Shown: positions 35,484 to 44,400 of the stretch, one piece after another
Layout of the letters: every line of letters starts with the position of its first letter
Numbering within the stretch: position 1 is the stretch's first letter
NCBI GenBank assembly: GCA_026770025.1
Contig: JAMXDE010000019.1
Location: 1 to 64,000, forward strand
Source of the DNA: Craspedostauros australis
Taxonomy: Eukaryota; Bacillariophyta; Bacillariophyceae; Mastogloiales; Achnanthaceae
Reading direction: 5' to 3'
DNA: 64,000 nt
The notes under the pieces: generated by a model
What the model saw: the letters and a program-made list of their open reading frames with translations, nothing else
Databases searched by the model: none
Told to the model about the DNA's origin: nothing
Translations under genes and position numbers: made by a program

Positions 35484-38400
35484 CGCCCCTTGATCTCGAG
35501 GTAGACCTGCATAGAACAGAGTTGTGACAAATGATGTGAGCTCTGGCTTTGCCAGTGCCTTCGTGAGCATATCTGCAAAGTTCCGCTTCGATGGGACATA
35601 GACTGGGACAAGGATTCCAGCTCCCACCGCTTCGCGGACTCTGTGGAATGAGATTGCCACGTGCTTCTTTTGAAGCAAGCTGTCTGCAATGGTCGTGTTC
35701 GATATCACTGCATTGTTGTCGCCGAACGTGATCGTTGGCGCTTTGACTGTGACTCCCAGAGATCGGAGTGCGTATCGGAGTGCAATGATTTGCTCGGTTG
35801 CCGAGCGCATTGCATTGAATTCTGCTCCGTATGTTGATGTTGCGACTGATGTCTGGCGTTTGCTGGAGAAGTGCACTGGGGTGCGCCCCAGGAAGATGAT
35901 GATGCCGGTGTTTGATCTCCGCGTGACCAGATCGTGAGCGTGGTCCGCATCGACGAATGCGCACATCTGGATCTCAGGATATATCGCTGCCGGTGCCTGA
36001 TCGTCAATGTCCTCAGCCGCTTCGGGGTACTCTTCCTTCATCTGTGCAACCATCTCCGGGTTGGGCGATTCTGGATTGAAGTTCTCGAATGCGATGGGTT
36101 TTGAGTCAATCATGGTTCTCAGCGTGGATTTGCTCTTGAGGTATCCCCATATCTTAAGTGCTCTCGTGAGATGCCCTTTTCGTGGTGTCGATGTGAAACG
36201 TGAGAGAGAAGAGGTGGCAAATGCGACGTCGAAACGTCCGAGCTGCACAACCCAGTTCAGCATGCCAATGAGCTGCTGGAACTGTTGTTGCTCGTCAGGT
36301 GTTAGTAGTGGCGTATCATCCGTTTCCAGATGATCCTTGCTCTTCATGGGCACATGTTGGTCATGCAGTTCCCCATGGAGCCGTTCGATCTTGTCCAGCG
36401 CATTGGAAATGTATTTGTCGCATCCGACGCTCCATTTTCCTTTTGCGTTCCTGGAATAATCGTTGCCGAGATAGTATTTCGGCGGTCCGATGTCTTTGAC
36501 TGTGTAGACTTGTTGGATCGCCTTCATGTACTGATCTGGGTCTTTGGCGACTATCTTGAAGTCGTCGACGTGGGTGCAGATGTAATCGTAGCCAGAGTCG
36601 TCTCTGCGCTGGATCCATACATCTTGATCATGCCGGGATGGCGTGAATCCCATTGATGAGAGAGTGTTAGCGAAGTGTGCATGGAATCGTTGAGCGCTCG
36701 ACCGAAGACCGTACAGTGCTTTCTTGAGCACGATGACTTGTCCTTCTTTGTCGCCGAATGCCTTTCCTGCTGTCGCGTAGATCTTCTCATTGGTGTACGC
36801 ATTGACGAATGCGTTGCCGACGTCGCCGCATAGCTGTTGCAGGTTGTTTGCATCTGCTATTGCATCAAGGATGCGGACGCTTGTCGATTTGACGGTTGAA
36901 GAGTAGACTCGGATGTTGTCCGCCAGCTCGATGAGATGCCCGCCTGCTACCAAGCGCCCCTTACGTCGCAGATCTTGCTTGACCGCGAATATGAGTCGGA
37001 GTTTTGTGCTCTGGTAGTCTGCTGGTGGTTGGTATGTCGATGGGTGGAATGTGAAACAGTCGAGTTCGATCAATGCGTCGATCTCTTTCTTCGCTGCATC
37101 TCTCCATTGGTGATCCCCATTGGCTTCATCCAGTTGCAATGCATGTTTCATGTTGCGTGGGACCTCGACACCGTATTGGTATACAGTGGCGAAGTAGTCT
37201 CGTTTCGGCTTCTTCTTGCCTGGACGGATTCGTCTGATGATGATGATGTTGTCGTCGTCATCCATTGCGAATGCTCGAGTCCGCTCGATTCTGCGGATTC
37301 TGCGCCTGATGGCTCGCAGTGCATGCTTTGCCCACTTGAGTAGGACTTGTGATTGTCGATTGTGTCGACCGTTGCGTCGTGGTTCGTTGTCGATGATGTA
37401 TCGTGCTACCATTTCGGGATGGTCTGCTCGAATCACGTCGTATCGGAACCACTGCGTTTCAGCGTTGGACCATTGCACATTGAAGTGTAGATGTCCGTCT
37501 CTGAATGCGTGGCTGAGGATGGAGTTGATTGCCAAGTCGTCAGATTTCTCGTTTTCGACCTGATTTCGGAACAGCTCGTCATGCTCTCTCTCGATGAGAG
37601 AGGACTCACGCCCCTGAGAGCGGTGCTCCGGAGGATCTGGCATCGCCGTGACGTCGGAGTCATCGGTCTCCTCAGAGATGTTACCCGTGGATGCGTCGCC
37701 GTCGTCATCTGAGATGACGCCGTGTGCATTATGTTCCGGCATGTCGCCGTCGTTGGGAATTATGTTGGGCTGACCGAACCATCGGTCTGCCGTGCCTGCT
37801 GGCGTGTTGTTCTCGGATACGCCCCTGACCTCCTGCGTCTCCGGCTCCGGTGGACCCGCCATCGCCCCTGACTGCACAGCAATCGCGTCGATGGCCTCGC
37901 GGACCTGTCGAGCGAGTTCCGCCGGCAATGTCTTGGTTCTGGCGCGTTCGCCGGATTCGCCGCGCGTAGTGGTGTGGATGATATCGAGTCGAGCGATGCG
38001 GTTGATTTCCGCATCCGTGATGCGTGGAGGAATGGCGTCTTCGACGACACGCGGCTTGACGATGTTGCGCACAAGCGCGGTGCCCTTCGTGACGTCATCG
38101 CCTCGTGGAGACCATATGGTGTAGGTAAATGGATCGCCGTGATTCCATGCGATGCCAAGGAAGTACCCTGGCTTGAATGGATGGTTGGGGAATTTGGTCA
38201 TGGGCTCGAAGAACCATACGGGTTGGAAGAACGTGAAGCGAAACATCGAGATGTCGGGAGTGTTGCCGCGAAGAATCTCGATCGGTGTACGCCATTGGAG
38301 GCTTGCTTTCGCCGTGTAGTTCCATGTGTCGATCGCGTGTTGCACAGCGTAGCACCAGAAAGAGAGTGGCGCCGAGGCCGCCCATAGAAGCTGGTATGCA

Positions 38401-39476
38401 TGCCGCTTGACATTGCCGATCGCCCGTTCTGCGTGGTTCTGGTTCTGATTCATGGGCACAGTGAACTGGTGCTTGATCAGATAGCGGGATGTGACCGCTT
38501 TCCATGCCTTGCCCGATTGCACCTGCGAATTGTCTGAAACGAGTAGATCCGGAGCGCCGACGCGGATGATGAAATCCGTGAGCGCCCCTGGCGCCATGGC
38601 CTCACGGCTCAGTGGCTTCGCCCAGATGAATTTCGATTGGTTGTGCGAGAATAGCTGGAAACACTTGTAGTGCCTGATGGACTGGACGGTAGAGAAGAAC
38701 GTGTCCGTGTCAACTCTGCCGTCGATTCTGGTGGGTTGCAGCACTCCTGCTCGCTGCGCTCGATACTGCCGCGGGATAAGCCTTGACTCTGCCTCGATCG
38801 GAGTATCCGCCAGCTGAGTGGATGCCGCCATGGTTTTCTCCACCACGTGTGGTGGAAGGTGCCGGAAGATTCGCGTGAAATCGACCCGACCTGTGTTGCG
38901 TCGTAGACGCTGATGTCTGTCGCATATGATGATATGCCGTGCCGTCGCCATCTCGTGGGCTGTTGGCTTTCTGATGGGAATGCGGAGCGTGTTGCCTTCA
39001 TGGTTCTCCAGTGGTATGCTGATTTCGTCCGATGAGACCCGCTGCTGTCCCTGATGTTCAATTAGGCGATCGTAGACGTTCAGTCCGGACGCGCGCATAT
39101 GATGTGTGTTAAACAGTGATTCCGTCTGCTGTGGATGCTTGTCGAGAGCCACGTAATTTGCTTTGATGAGGATCACGCCGCCTGATGGGGGCTCGTATGC
39201 TGCCACCGCGTCGACCATCTGGAATGTCTCGATTGGTGAGTTGATCGTCGCCCCTCGGGCACGAAACTCTTGTTGGTGTGTGTGGGTCACCTCCCATCCC
39301 GACGCATGAACGATGTCTCCGTCCGCCCCTGAGTCTAGGATGATAAAGCCTTGGCTATTGGTCGTTACTCTCGCCCTTCGGATGCAATGCTCCACTGTCG
39401 GGTGGGTTGTACACGGACGGGACTCTTGTGGTGCCACCGGACGTGCACGTCCGGGCATTCCCGCTGCGGTCGTCAC
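35481..39476 (-). CDS. copia-3 pol: protease, integrase, chromodomain-like segment, RT, RNase H
   Basis: 1331 residues. Protease DSGA at about 48-51. Integrase with D (VDTDTFF), D (VSDNSQ) and E (NHAERAIGNVK), about residues 260-370. Chromodomain-like stretch about 645-695 (ILSHAFRDGHLHFNVQW, then TQWFRYDVI and ARYII). RT with FVNAYTNEKIY and THVDDFKIV (the YVDD box is HVDD). RNase H with FVDADHAHD, SKRQTSVATSTYGAEF and NFADMLTKAL. The frame is open throughout. The end overlaps the first bases of the 3' LTR. Confidence 0.92.
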   Translation of the reverse strand: MTTAAGMPGRARPVAPQESRPCTTHPTVEHCIRRARVTTNSQGFIILDSGADGDIVHASGWEVTHTHQQEFRARGATINSPIETFQMVDAVAAYEPPSGGVILIKANYVALDKHPQQTESLFNTHHMRASGLNVYDRLIEHQGQQRVSSDEISIPLENHEGNTLRIPIRKPTAHEMATARHIIICDRHQRLRRNTGRVDFTRIFRHLPPHVVEKTMAASTQLADTPIEAESRLIPRQYRAQRAGVLQPTRIDGRVDTDTFFSTVQSIRHYKCFQLFSHNQSKFIWAKPLSREAMAPGALTDFIIRVGAPDLLVSDNSQVQSGKAWKAVTSRYLIKHQFTVPMNQNQNHAERAIGNVKRHAYQLLWAASAPLSFWCYAVQHAIDTWNYTAKASLQWRTPIEILRGNTPDISMFRFTFFQPVWFFEPMTKFPNHPFKPGYFLGIAWNHGDPFTYTIWSPRGDDVTKGTALVRNIVKPRVVEDAIPPRITDAEINRIARLDIIHTTTRGESGERARTKTLPAELARQVREAIDAIAVQSGAMAGPPEPETQEVRGVSENNTPAGTADRWFGQPNIIPNDGDMPEHNAHGVISDDDGDASTGNISEETDDSDVTAMPDPPEHRSQGRESSLIEREHDELFRNQVENEKSDDLAINSILSHAFRDGHLHFNVQWSNAETQWFRYDVIRADHPEMVARYIIDNEPRRNGRHNRQSQVLLKWAKHALRAIRRRIRRIERTRAFAMDDDDNIIIIRRIRPGKKKPKRDYFATVYQYGVEVPRNMKHALQLDEANGDHQWRDAAKKEIDALIELDCFTFHPSTYQPPADYQSTKLRLIFAVKQDLRRKGRLVAGGHLIELADNIRVYSSTVKSTSVRILDAIADANNLQQLCGDVGNAFVNAYTNEKIYATAGKAFGDKEGQVIVLKKALYGLRSSAQRFHAHFANTLSSMGFTPSRHDQDVWIQRRDDSGYDYICTHVDDFKIVAKDPDQYMKAIQQVYTVKDIGPPKYYLGNDYSRNAKGKWSVGCDKYISNALDKIERLHGELHDQHVPMKSKDHLETDDTPLLTPDEQQQFQQLIGMLNWVVQLGRFDVAFATSSLSRFTSTPRKGHLTRALKIWGYLKSKSTLRTMIDSKPIAFENFNPESPNPEMVAQMKEEYPEAAEDIDDQAPAAIYPEIQMCAFVDADHAHDLVTRRSNTGIIIFLGRTPVHFSSKRQTSVATSTYGAEFNAMRSATEQIIALRYALRSLGVTVKAPTITFGDNNAVISNTTIADSLLQKKHVAISFHRVREAVGAGILVPVYVPSKRNFADMLTKALAKPELTSFVTTLFYAGLPRDQGA

Positions 39477-39554
39477 GCTCGCCCCCCTACAGTCGCGGGG
39501 TTTGAGGTGGATGACAATCTCCGACTGACGGCGAGTTGTGCCCGTCTTTGATTG

Positions 39555-40952
39555 TCAAGAACCGGCGTTCCATGGTCCTTGGGTGCCGGGTCGTCCGGTC
39601 TTGTGATCGCCCGTGCGAGGCCGCTTGGGCCCTCGCTGGGTCAGTGGCAACTCGAGGTTGCGCGCGTAGTCTGCTGGCTTGTTGCGCTTGAGGGTATCCT
39701 CATCAATGGGTTTCCCGGTGGTGCGGAAGTGACGAGACGCTTCGACGAGGAGCACTTGAGTGCTCACCGGCATGCGACGGAAGACGGAGTCCGGCAACCG
39801 AAACGATGCGGCGCCCTTGCGATCCCACTTGGAGGATTCGCGTGGCCTCTTGCGGTCGTCCTTGTTGTCCTTCTGCTGGTAGCGACGGTTGCGCTTGGGA
39901 GAGTAGTGTCCTTCCGACTTCGTGAGTAGCGCATCATGTTGCATGAATGCCTCGCGGATTGTGTTGAAGGATTGTTCCGTGTTGCGGAATCTGGACATCT
40001 CGCTCGTGAAGCGATCGTCGGTGATGTTGCGAAAGAACTTCGCGATCTTCTGCTGGTCGGTCATCTGCTTTCCGTTCTGCTCCATGACACGGATGCATTT
40101 GGAGAAGTCATTGACGAAGACTGGGAAGGGCTCTGATCCGTCGTAACGGAGCTCGGCAATCTTCTGTTCTTCTTCTGCGATGGCCTCAGCTTTGTGGTCG
40201 ACGGACTCATAGTTGCGTACGAGCGCCTGGTATGCGTCATGGCCGCTCGGGTCATGCGCCTCCACGATGAATGCCGCGCATCCCTTCTCTGTCTTGGTGT
40301 GCAGGACAGTGTAGAGCTGCGCGTCGATGTCCTCTGCGTAGTGTGATGGCTTGTCGACATCGAGGTACGCGGCGTATCTGGATGTGACCAGTTGCCGCTT
40401 GAATGCGATCTTCCAGTCATACCAGTCGCTGTTGTTCCCGGTGAACTCGGGTGCCTCTGGCATGCTGATCTTGTCGAACTTCCATCCTGATGGAGTCCGT
40501 GGGGTTCGTGGTGATCGCGGGGTGCGTCTCGCGCGGCTCGGTGAGCTGACGGTGATTTCGCGACCCGCGGTTCCCGTGGCTTCCGCTGCTGTGGCTGCCT
40601 CCCTGATCGCCATCTCCGATCGCACTTGAGCAGCTGCATTTGCGACTGGCGTGCTGACTGCCGGTGGCTCGTAGCTGTTCGCTTCGTTGAACAAGTCGAT
40701 TGCTGCCCAATCGGTGCGTGCGGTGATGGTGTTGGCTCGCGCGTACGCGAAGATGCGGAGGATGTTTGTGATGTTGATCGATGACAGCGTTGGCGAGAGC
40801 GCCAAAGCCGCCACGATGGTGACGTCCGAGTTACGGATGACACGATCGATTCTCCCGAGTTTCTCGCCGATGAACGCCATCTCGTCGTCATCGAGCTGAA
40901 CCAGCTCTTGGATGATCTTGTTGAAGGTGTTGACGTTGGTTGGACGGTCCAT
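39555..40952 (-). CDS. copia-3 gag
   Basis: 465 residues starting MDRPTNVNTF. An N-terminal helical part is followed by a Ser/Arg/Pro-rich linker (residues about 135-157) and then the UBN2/retrotrans_gag-like core (FTGNNSDWYDWKIAFKRQL, later FFRNITDDRFTSEM) typical of copia gag. The C-terminus is very basic. No CCHC knuckle is visible inside this frame. Gag ends in the same frame as pol, with a hexamer of the CARYYA type just after the end, the context known for read-through in tobamoviruses and proposed for the SIRE1 copia group. Confidence 0.85.
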   Translation of the reverse strand: MDRPTNVNTFNKIIQELVQLDDDEMAFIGEKLGRIDRVIRNSDVTIVAALALSPTLSSINITNILRIFAYARANTITARTDWAAIDLFNEANSYEPPAVSTPVANAAAQVRSEMAIREAATAAEATGTAGREITVSSPSRARRTPRSPRTPRTPSGWKFDKISMPEAPEFTGNNSDWYDWKIAFKRQLVTSRYAAYLDVDKPSHYAEDIDAQLYTVLHTKTEKGCAAFIVEAHDPSGHDAYQALVRNYESVDHKAEAIAEEEQKIAELRYDGSEPFPVFVNDFSKCIRVMEQNGKQMTDQQKIAKFFRNITDDRFTSEMSRFRNTEQSFNTIREAFMQHDALLTKSEGHYSPKRNRRYQQKDNKDDRKRPRESSKWDRKGAASFRLPDSVFRRMPVSTQVLLVEASRHFRTTGKPIDEDTLKRNKPADYARNLELPLTQRGPKRPRTGDHKTGRPGTQGPWNAGS

Positions 40953-41013
40953 GGTGATAACTCGTAAGATGGTAAAAGGTGGTGTGGTGTTGGGTGTTGC
41001 TCAGTGTTGGTAA

Positions 41014-41028
41014 GCACGACTCTTAATC
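41014..41028 (-). promoter_or_regulatory. copia-3 primer-binding site, half-tRNA-Lys type
   Basis: Directly after the 5' LTR the sense strand carries 15 bases whose complement, GCACGACTCTTAATC, is identical to nucleotides 26-40 of the tRNA-Lys(CUU) gene at 63394-63466. The match covers the anticodon arm, not the 3' end. Drosophila copia is known to prime with a tRNA-iMet fragment ending at nucleotide 39, so priming by a cleaved tRNA-Lys half is the natural reading. Confidence 0.8.
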
Positions 41029-41198
41029 TGTCAAACAGTGCAAGTAACTACGAAAGACGTATTGGCCCGTTGTTTCGTGCCCTGGTCGGAGCTCTTGTTG
41101 TTTATTTGTGAGTGCTGTCCGAAGACAGCCCCCGACCAGTATTTGACTAATAGGATTAGTAGAGGAGTAAGAAGTAAGGAATTCGGTGAGAATTGTCA
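41029..41198 (-). repeat. copia-3 5' LTR
   Basis: 170 bp, identical to 35314-35483. Confidence 0.95.
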
Positions 41199-41401
41199 TA
41201 AGACATGAGTCATGTCGTGAGTCGAGATGGCCAGCGAAAAAGGGTTTGAAAAAAAACGGCTTCTCGTAAAGCGTATTTGGGCTAGTCCGTTGAGTCGCCG
41301 CTTGCGTCTGGACGCAAATTGGCCCAATTTGCGTGGGGACGCAAACTGCACCTCCAATTTGCGTCCGGACGCAAGCCACGTAGGCCAGTACCAGGCCAAA
41401 A
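41199..41401. other. element A right end, no gene seen
   Basis: Begins with the second TAAGA duplication of copia-3 and contains iteron cluster 2 and the terminal TCATTATGGA. Confidence 0.6.
41302..41374. repeat. palindromic iteron cluster 2
   Basis: Three copies at 41302, 41329 and 41359, inverted relative to cluster 1 with the same spacing elements (AATTGGCCCAATT between two of them). They lie just inside the right end of element A. Confidence 0.85.
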
Positions 41402-41426
41402 TCATTATGGATATCATCCACCATGT

Positions 41427-44400
41427 TCAGTCCAATGCTGATCTGGGCTGAATGATGCTCCCCTTGTGCCGATCGTAGATCTCCTTCTTAGTGTTCTTCG
41501 TGAATCCGTCGGAGATGTTATCTTCTGACTTCACGAATCGAGCTCTCGCCTCCTTGTTAGCAATCAGCTCTCTGATGAAGTGGCTGCGTATATCGATGTG
41601 TCTCGTTCTCGCTGATGTCGATGGATTGGTGGCGATGAAGATCGCCCCCACGTTGTCGACCATCACATCTGCAGGGACACTCGGCAGAAAGTCAGGATTT
41701 GCTACAACCGGAAACGTGTTAAGCAAAATAATGTCATGATATTATGAATTGGTCATACATCATTGCCGCGTATTGCGTCAATTACTCCCTTGAGAGAACC
41801 TTGAGTCGTAGCAGATAAACTCCCGACATTCCCGACAAAGCTCCCGACATTCCCGACAAAGCACCCGACATTCCCGACAAGACACCCGACATTCCCGACA
41901 AAGCACCCGACATTCCCGACAATCCCGACAATCCTGACATTCCTCACACAACAGTCGACATACTCGACCAAAGTTGACAATCTGTTTGGATGACGTTGGC
42001 GGAGCGTGAGTGCTGTTGCGATCCATGAAGTTTCAACCCGAACACACACAAAATGCCACCCAAATGGGATGAGCGTGTTGTTTGTTGTTGCCGTGCGGAT
42101 TCCCGGTTTGGACAAACAACGGGCAGCTTTTTCGCTTGACGCCACAACAACGACACACCATGTCGCCTCGCATCACATCACAGTCCATGTATGCAATGCA
42201 GGGCACTCATATAGTGATTGTAATATTTAAACATAAGCACTTATGTCATCCTATTATGGTGTGTAGAGTAGATTCGTAAATTTTTAAGCTCCTGGGACTT
42301 GTAAACACAAAGTTATTGTTTCGTTGTAGCCTATGACTAGAAACGTTTGGCATGCGGACGCAAAGGGGCAGCTGCAGTTCAAAATCTCCAGTCGTGCTTC
42401 AACTTGTGCCAGTCAAGTACACATCCACAACATGATCGCGAGTGTGTTGGTTTCGTCCCGTGTGTGTCTGTTTCCTTTGTTACCACCACGCGTTTTCGTT
42501 CTTCGATTGTTTCGTCTGTCCGTTCCCCGTGAGCTCTGCCCATCCAGGTGCGGATGTCTGGTGCCGAGACTCCGGACATTCTCGACAATCGCCACAACAC
42601 GCCCGACATTCCCGACAACGCACCCGACATTCCCGACAACACACCCGACATTCCCGACAAAACTCCCGACATTCCCGACAAAGCGCCCGGCATTCCCGAC
42701 ATTCCCGACAATGACACATGACAGTATGAGTTTATCAATTTCGTTGTGATGACCTAAATAATATCAAAAGACACCGAAGCTATTTAATTGGTTTAAGGAA
42801 AGAGGTTTTTTGATCGTGCCAGACATTTTGCCGCGTGTCCCAGGTTTCTCCATCTCCAATCCGATGTCCTCCATCAGTTGAGTCAAAAAGCGGATCTCCT
42901 TTCCAGCTTCTGACAGTGCAACATACTCGGCCTCGGTCGAGCTCAATGTCACGCTGCGTTGTGCCTTCGATCTCCAGATGATAGGCACTCCTTGCAGTAG
43001 GACCAGATGTCCTCCAACGCTGATGCGGTTGTCCTTGTCTCCAGCGAACTCGCTGTCGGTGTACACCACGATCTTCCATGCGTTGTTGTTCAACGGCTTG
43101 GGCTCCATCCTCAATCCGTACTCTCTCGTGTCCGATACGAACTTCATCACTCTCAGCATCTCCTTGTATGCTGTGGTCGTTGGTCCATCCAACACCTTTG
43201 TGAGTTCTCGGACTGCATTCGCGATGTCTGGTCTCGAATGCTTCACCAGATATAGTAGCATACCCACTCCACTGCGGTATCTGCTGTGTCAATCCTTGCC
43301 GACTTTGGGTGCTTCACTGTTCCTCTGGATCCCTTGACCTGGTGTGCCTGGGGTTCCATATCGTTGAAGCTTCGTCACGTCGCTCTTGAATGTATCCGTG
43401 ATGTTCTTGATGATGTGTGGCTGGTTCACCCATCAGTTGGTTTCACTCTTGTTGAATTCGATCCGGCAACTCAAGTAGTCTTCGAGTCCATCCTCGACCT
43501 TGATTCCGAATCGTTCGCGCTTGATGTCCTTCACCAGTCGCTTCAGTTCGAGGGTGCTTCCGATGCACAGGCAATCATCGACGTACGTCTCGATGAGGAC
43601 GAGGTTCCCTTCCCGATTCCGAATTAGCAGGCACGGGTCCACCTTGCTCTGCCGGAAGCCAAGCTTGATCAGGATGTCCACAAGCTTCTTATTCCACTGC
43701 CTTGCGCTCTGAACCAACCCGTAGATGGTCTTCTTCAGTAGCAGGCATTCGTCCGGCTCATGCTCCATTCCCTTGGGGCATTGCATGTAGATCTCTTCCT
43801 CGAGGTCTCCGTGCAGGAAGGCGGTTTCGAAGTCGATGATGATGCTGTCTGTCTTCAACAACATCTTCATGGTCAGCATCGCTCGGTACGTTGCATCGTG
43901 GATCACTGGCGCATGATGAGCGGAAAAATCCACTCCAGCAATCTGTGAGTATCCACAGGCAACCAACCTGGCGCGAAAGACTCCATTCCTCTTCTCCTTG
44001 AAGACCCATTTCGTCTTCACACATCGCCGATCCCTCGGCATCTTGTTCTTCTTGATCTTCTGCCAGACTCCTCGTCTCGTCATATCGTAGAACTCCTTGT
44101 TGATGGCCTCCCGCCACTTCCTTCGCTTCGCTGGATCTGCATGATCCCAGCATTCCTCGAAGGTGGTTGGGTCCAGCATCATTGCCGTGTATGCATGCTC
44201 GGACGTCTCGTTCCAATCCCCTCTCTCGACTCGTTGGCTTGCTGCGATGAATTCATCCAGCCTCATTCTCCCTTCCGTGGTGTCGATCATTAGACTCGCC
44301 ACGTCTCGATTGAACATGGATATGTTCGAATGGAAGTCTCGTTCGCCCGTAGTTGCAGGGATCATCTCAGCTGTCTCAGCTGGTTCATCGTCTCCACTGC

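Larger units (their letters stand above)
35314..41198 (-). mobile_element. copia-3, whole-looking young Ty1/copia element
   Basis: 5885 bp with two 170-bp LTRs that are identical base for base by eye, and a perfect 5-bp duplication TAAGA (35309-35313, 41199-41203). Separate gag and pol frames are both open over their full length. Identical LTRs mean a very recent insertion. It sits inside element A. Features of note: a half-tRNA type primer-binding site, a chromodomain-like segment between integrase and RT, and gag and pol in the same frame. The short LTR and gag/pol layout differ from copia-0, -1, -2 and -4, so it belongs to another lineage. Confidence 0.95.
29358..41410. mobile_element. 12-kb TIR element A with TCCATAATGA ends, heavily nested
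   Basis: TCCATAATGA at the left (29357-29366) is mirrored by TCATTATGGA at the right (41402-41411), within copia-2 sequence just before its polypurine tract. ATAT lies on both sides, so the target duplication is either TA or ATAT. A palindromic iteron TTGCGTCCGGACGCAA follows inside both ends. About 5.4 kb is occupied by element B and 5.9 kb by copia-3, leaving under 0.7 kb of its own sequence, so element A itself is a small non-autonomous element. The 50358-50986 element has closely related ends. Confidence 0.7.

Noticed and set aside
42442-42714. Arg/His/Ser-rich open frames across the arrays (HSRQ repeats and the antisense MSGVLSG type)
   Set aside because: They are open only because the 21-bp unit is a multiple of three; all frames look equally open and none has a start context or conserved domain.
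41820-42715. Regularly spaced TCGGGAATG repeats that superficially resemble a CRISPR array
   Set aside because: Spacers are two to four bases, the context is eukaryotic, and the arrays sit inside a TIR element present twice.
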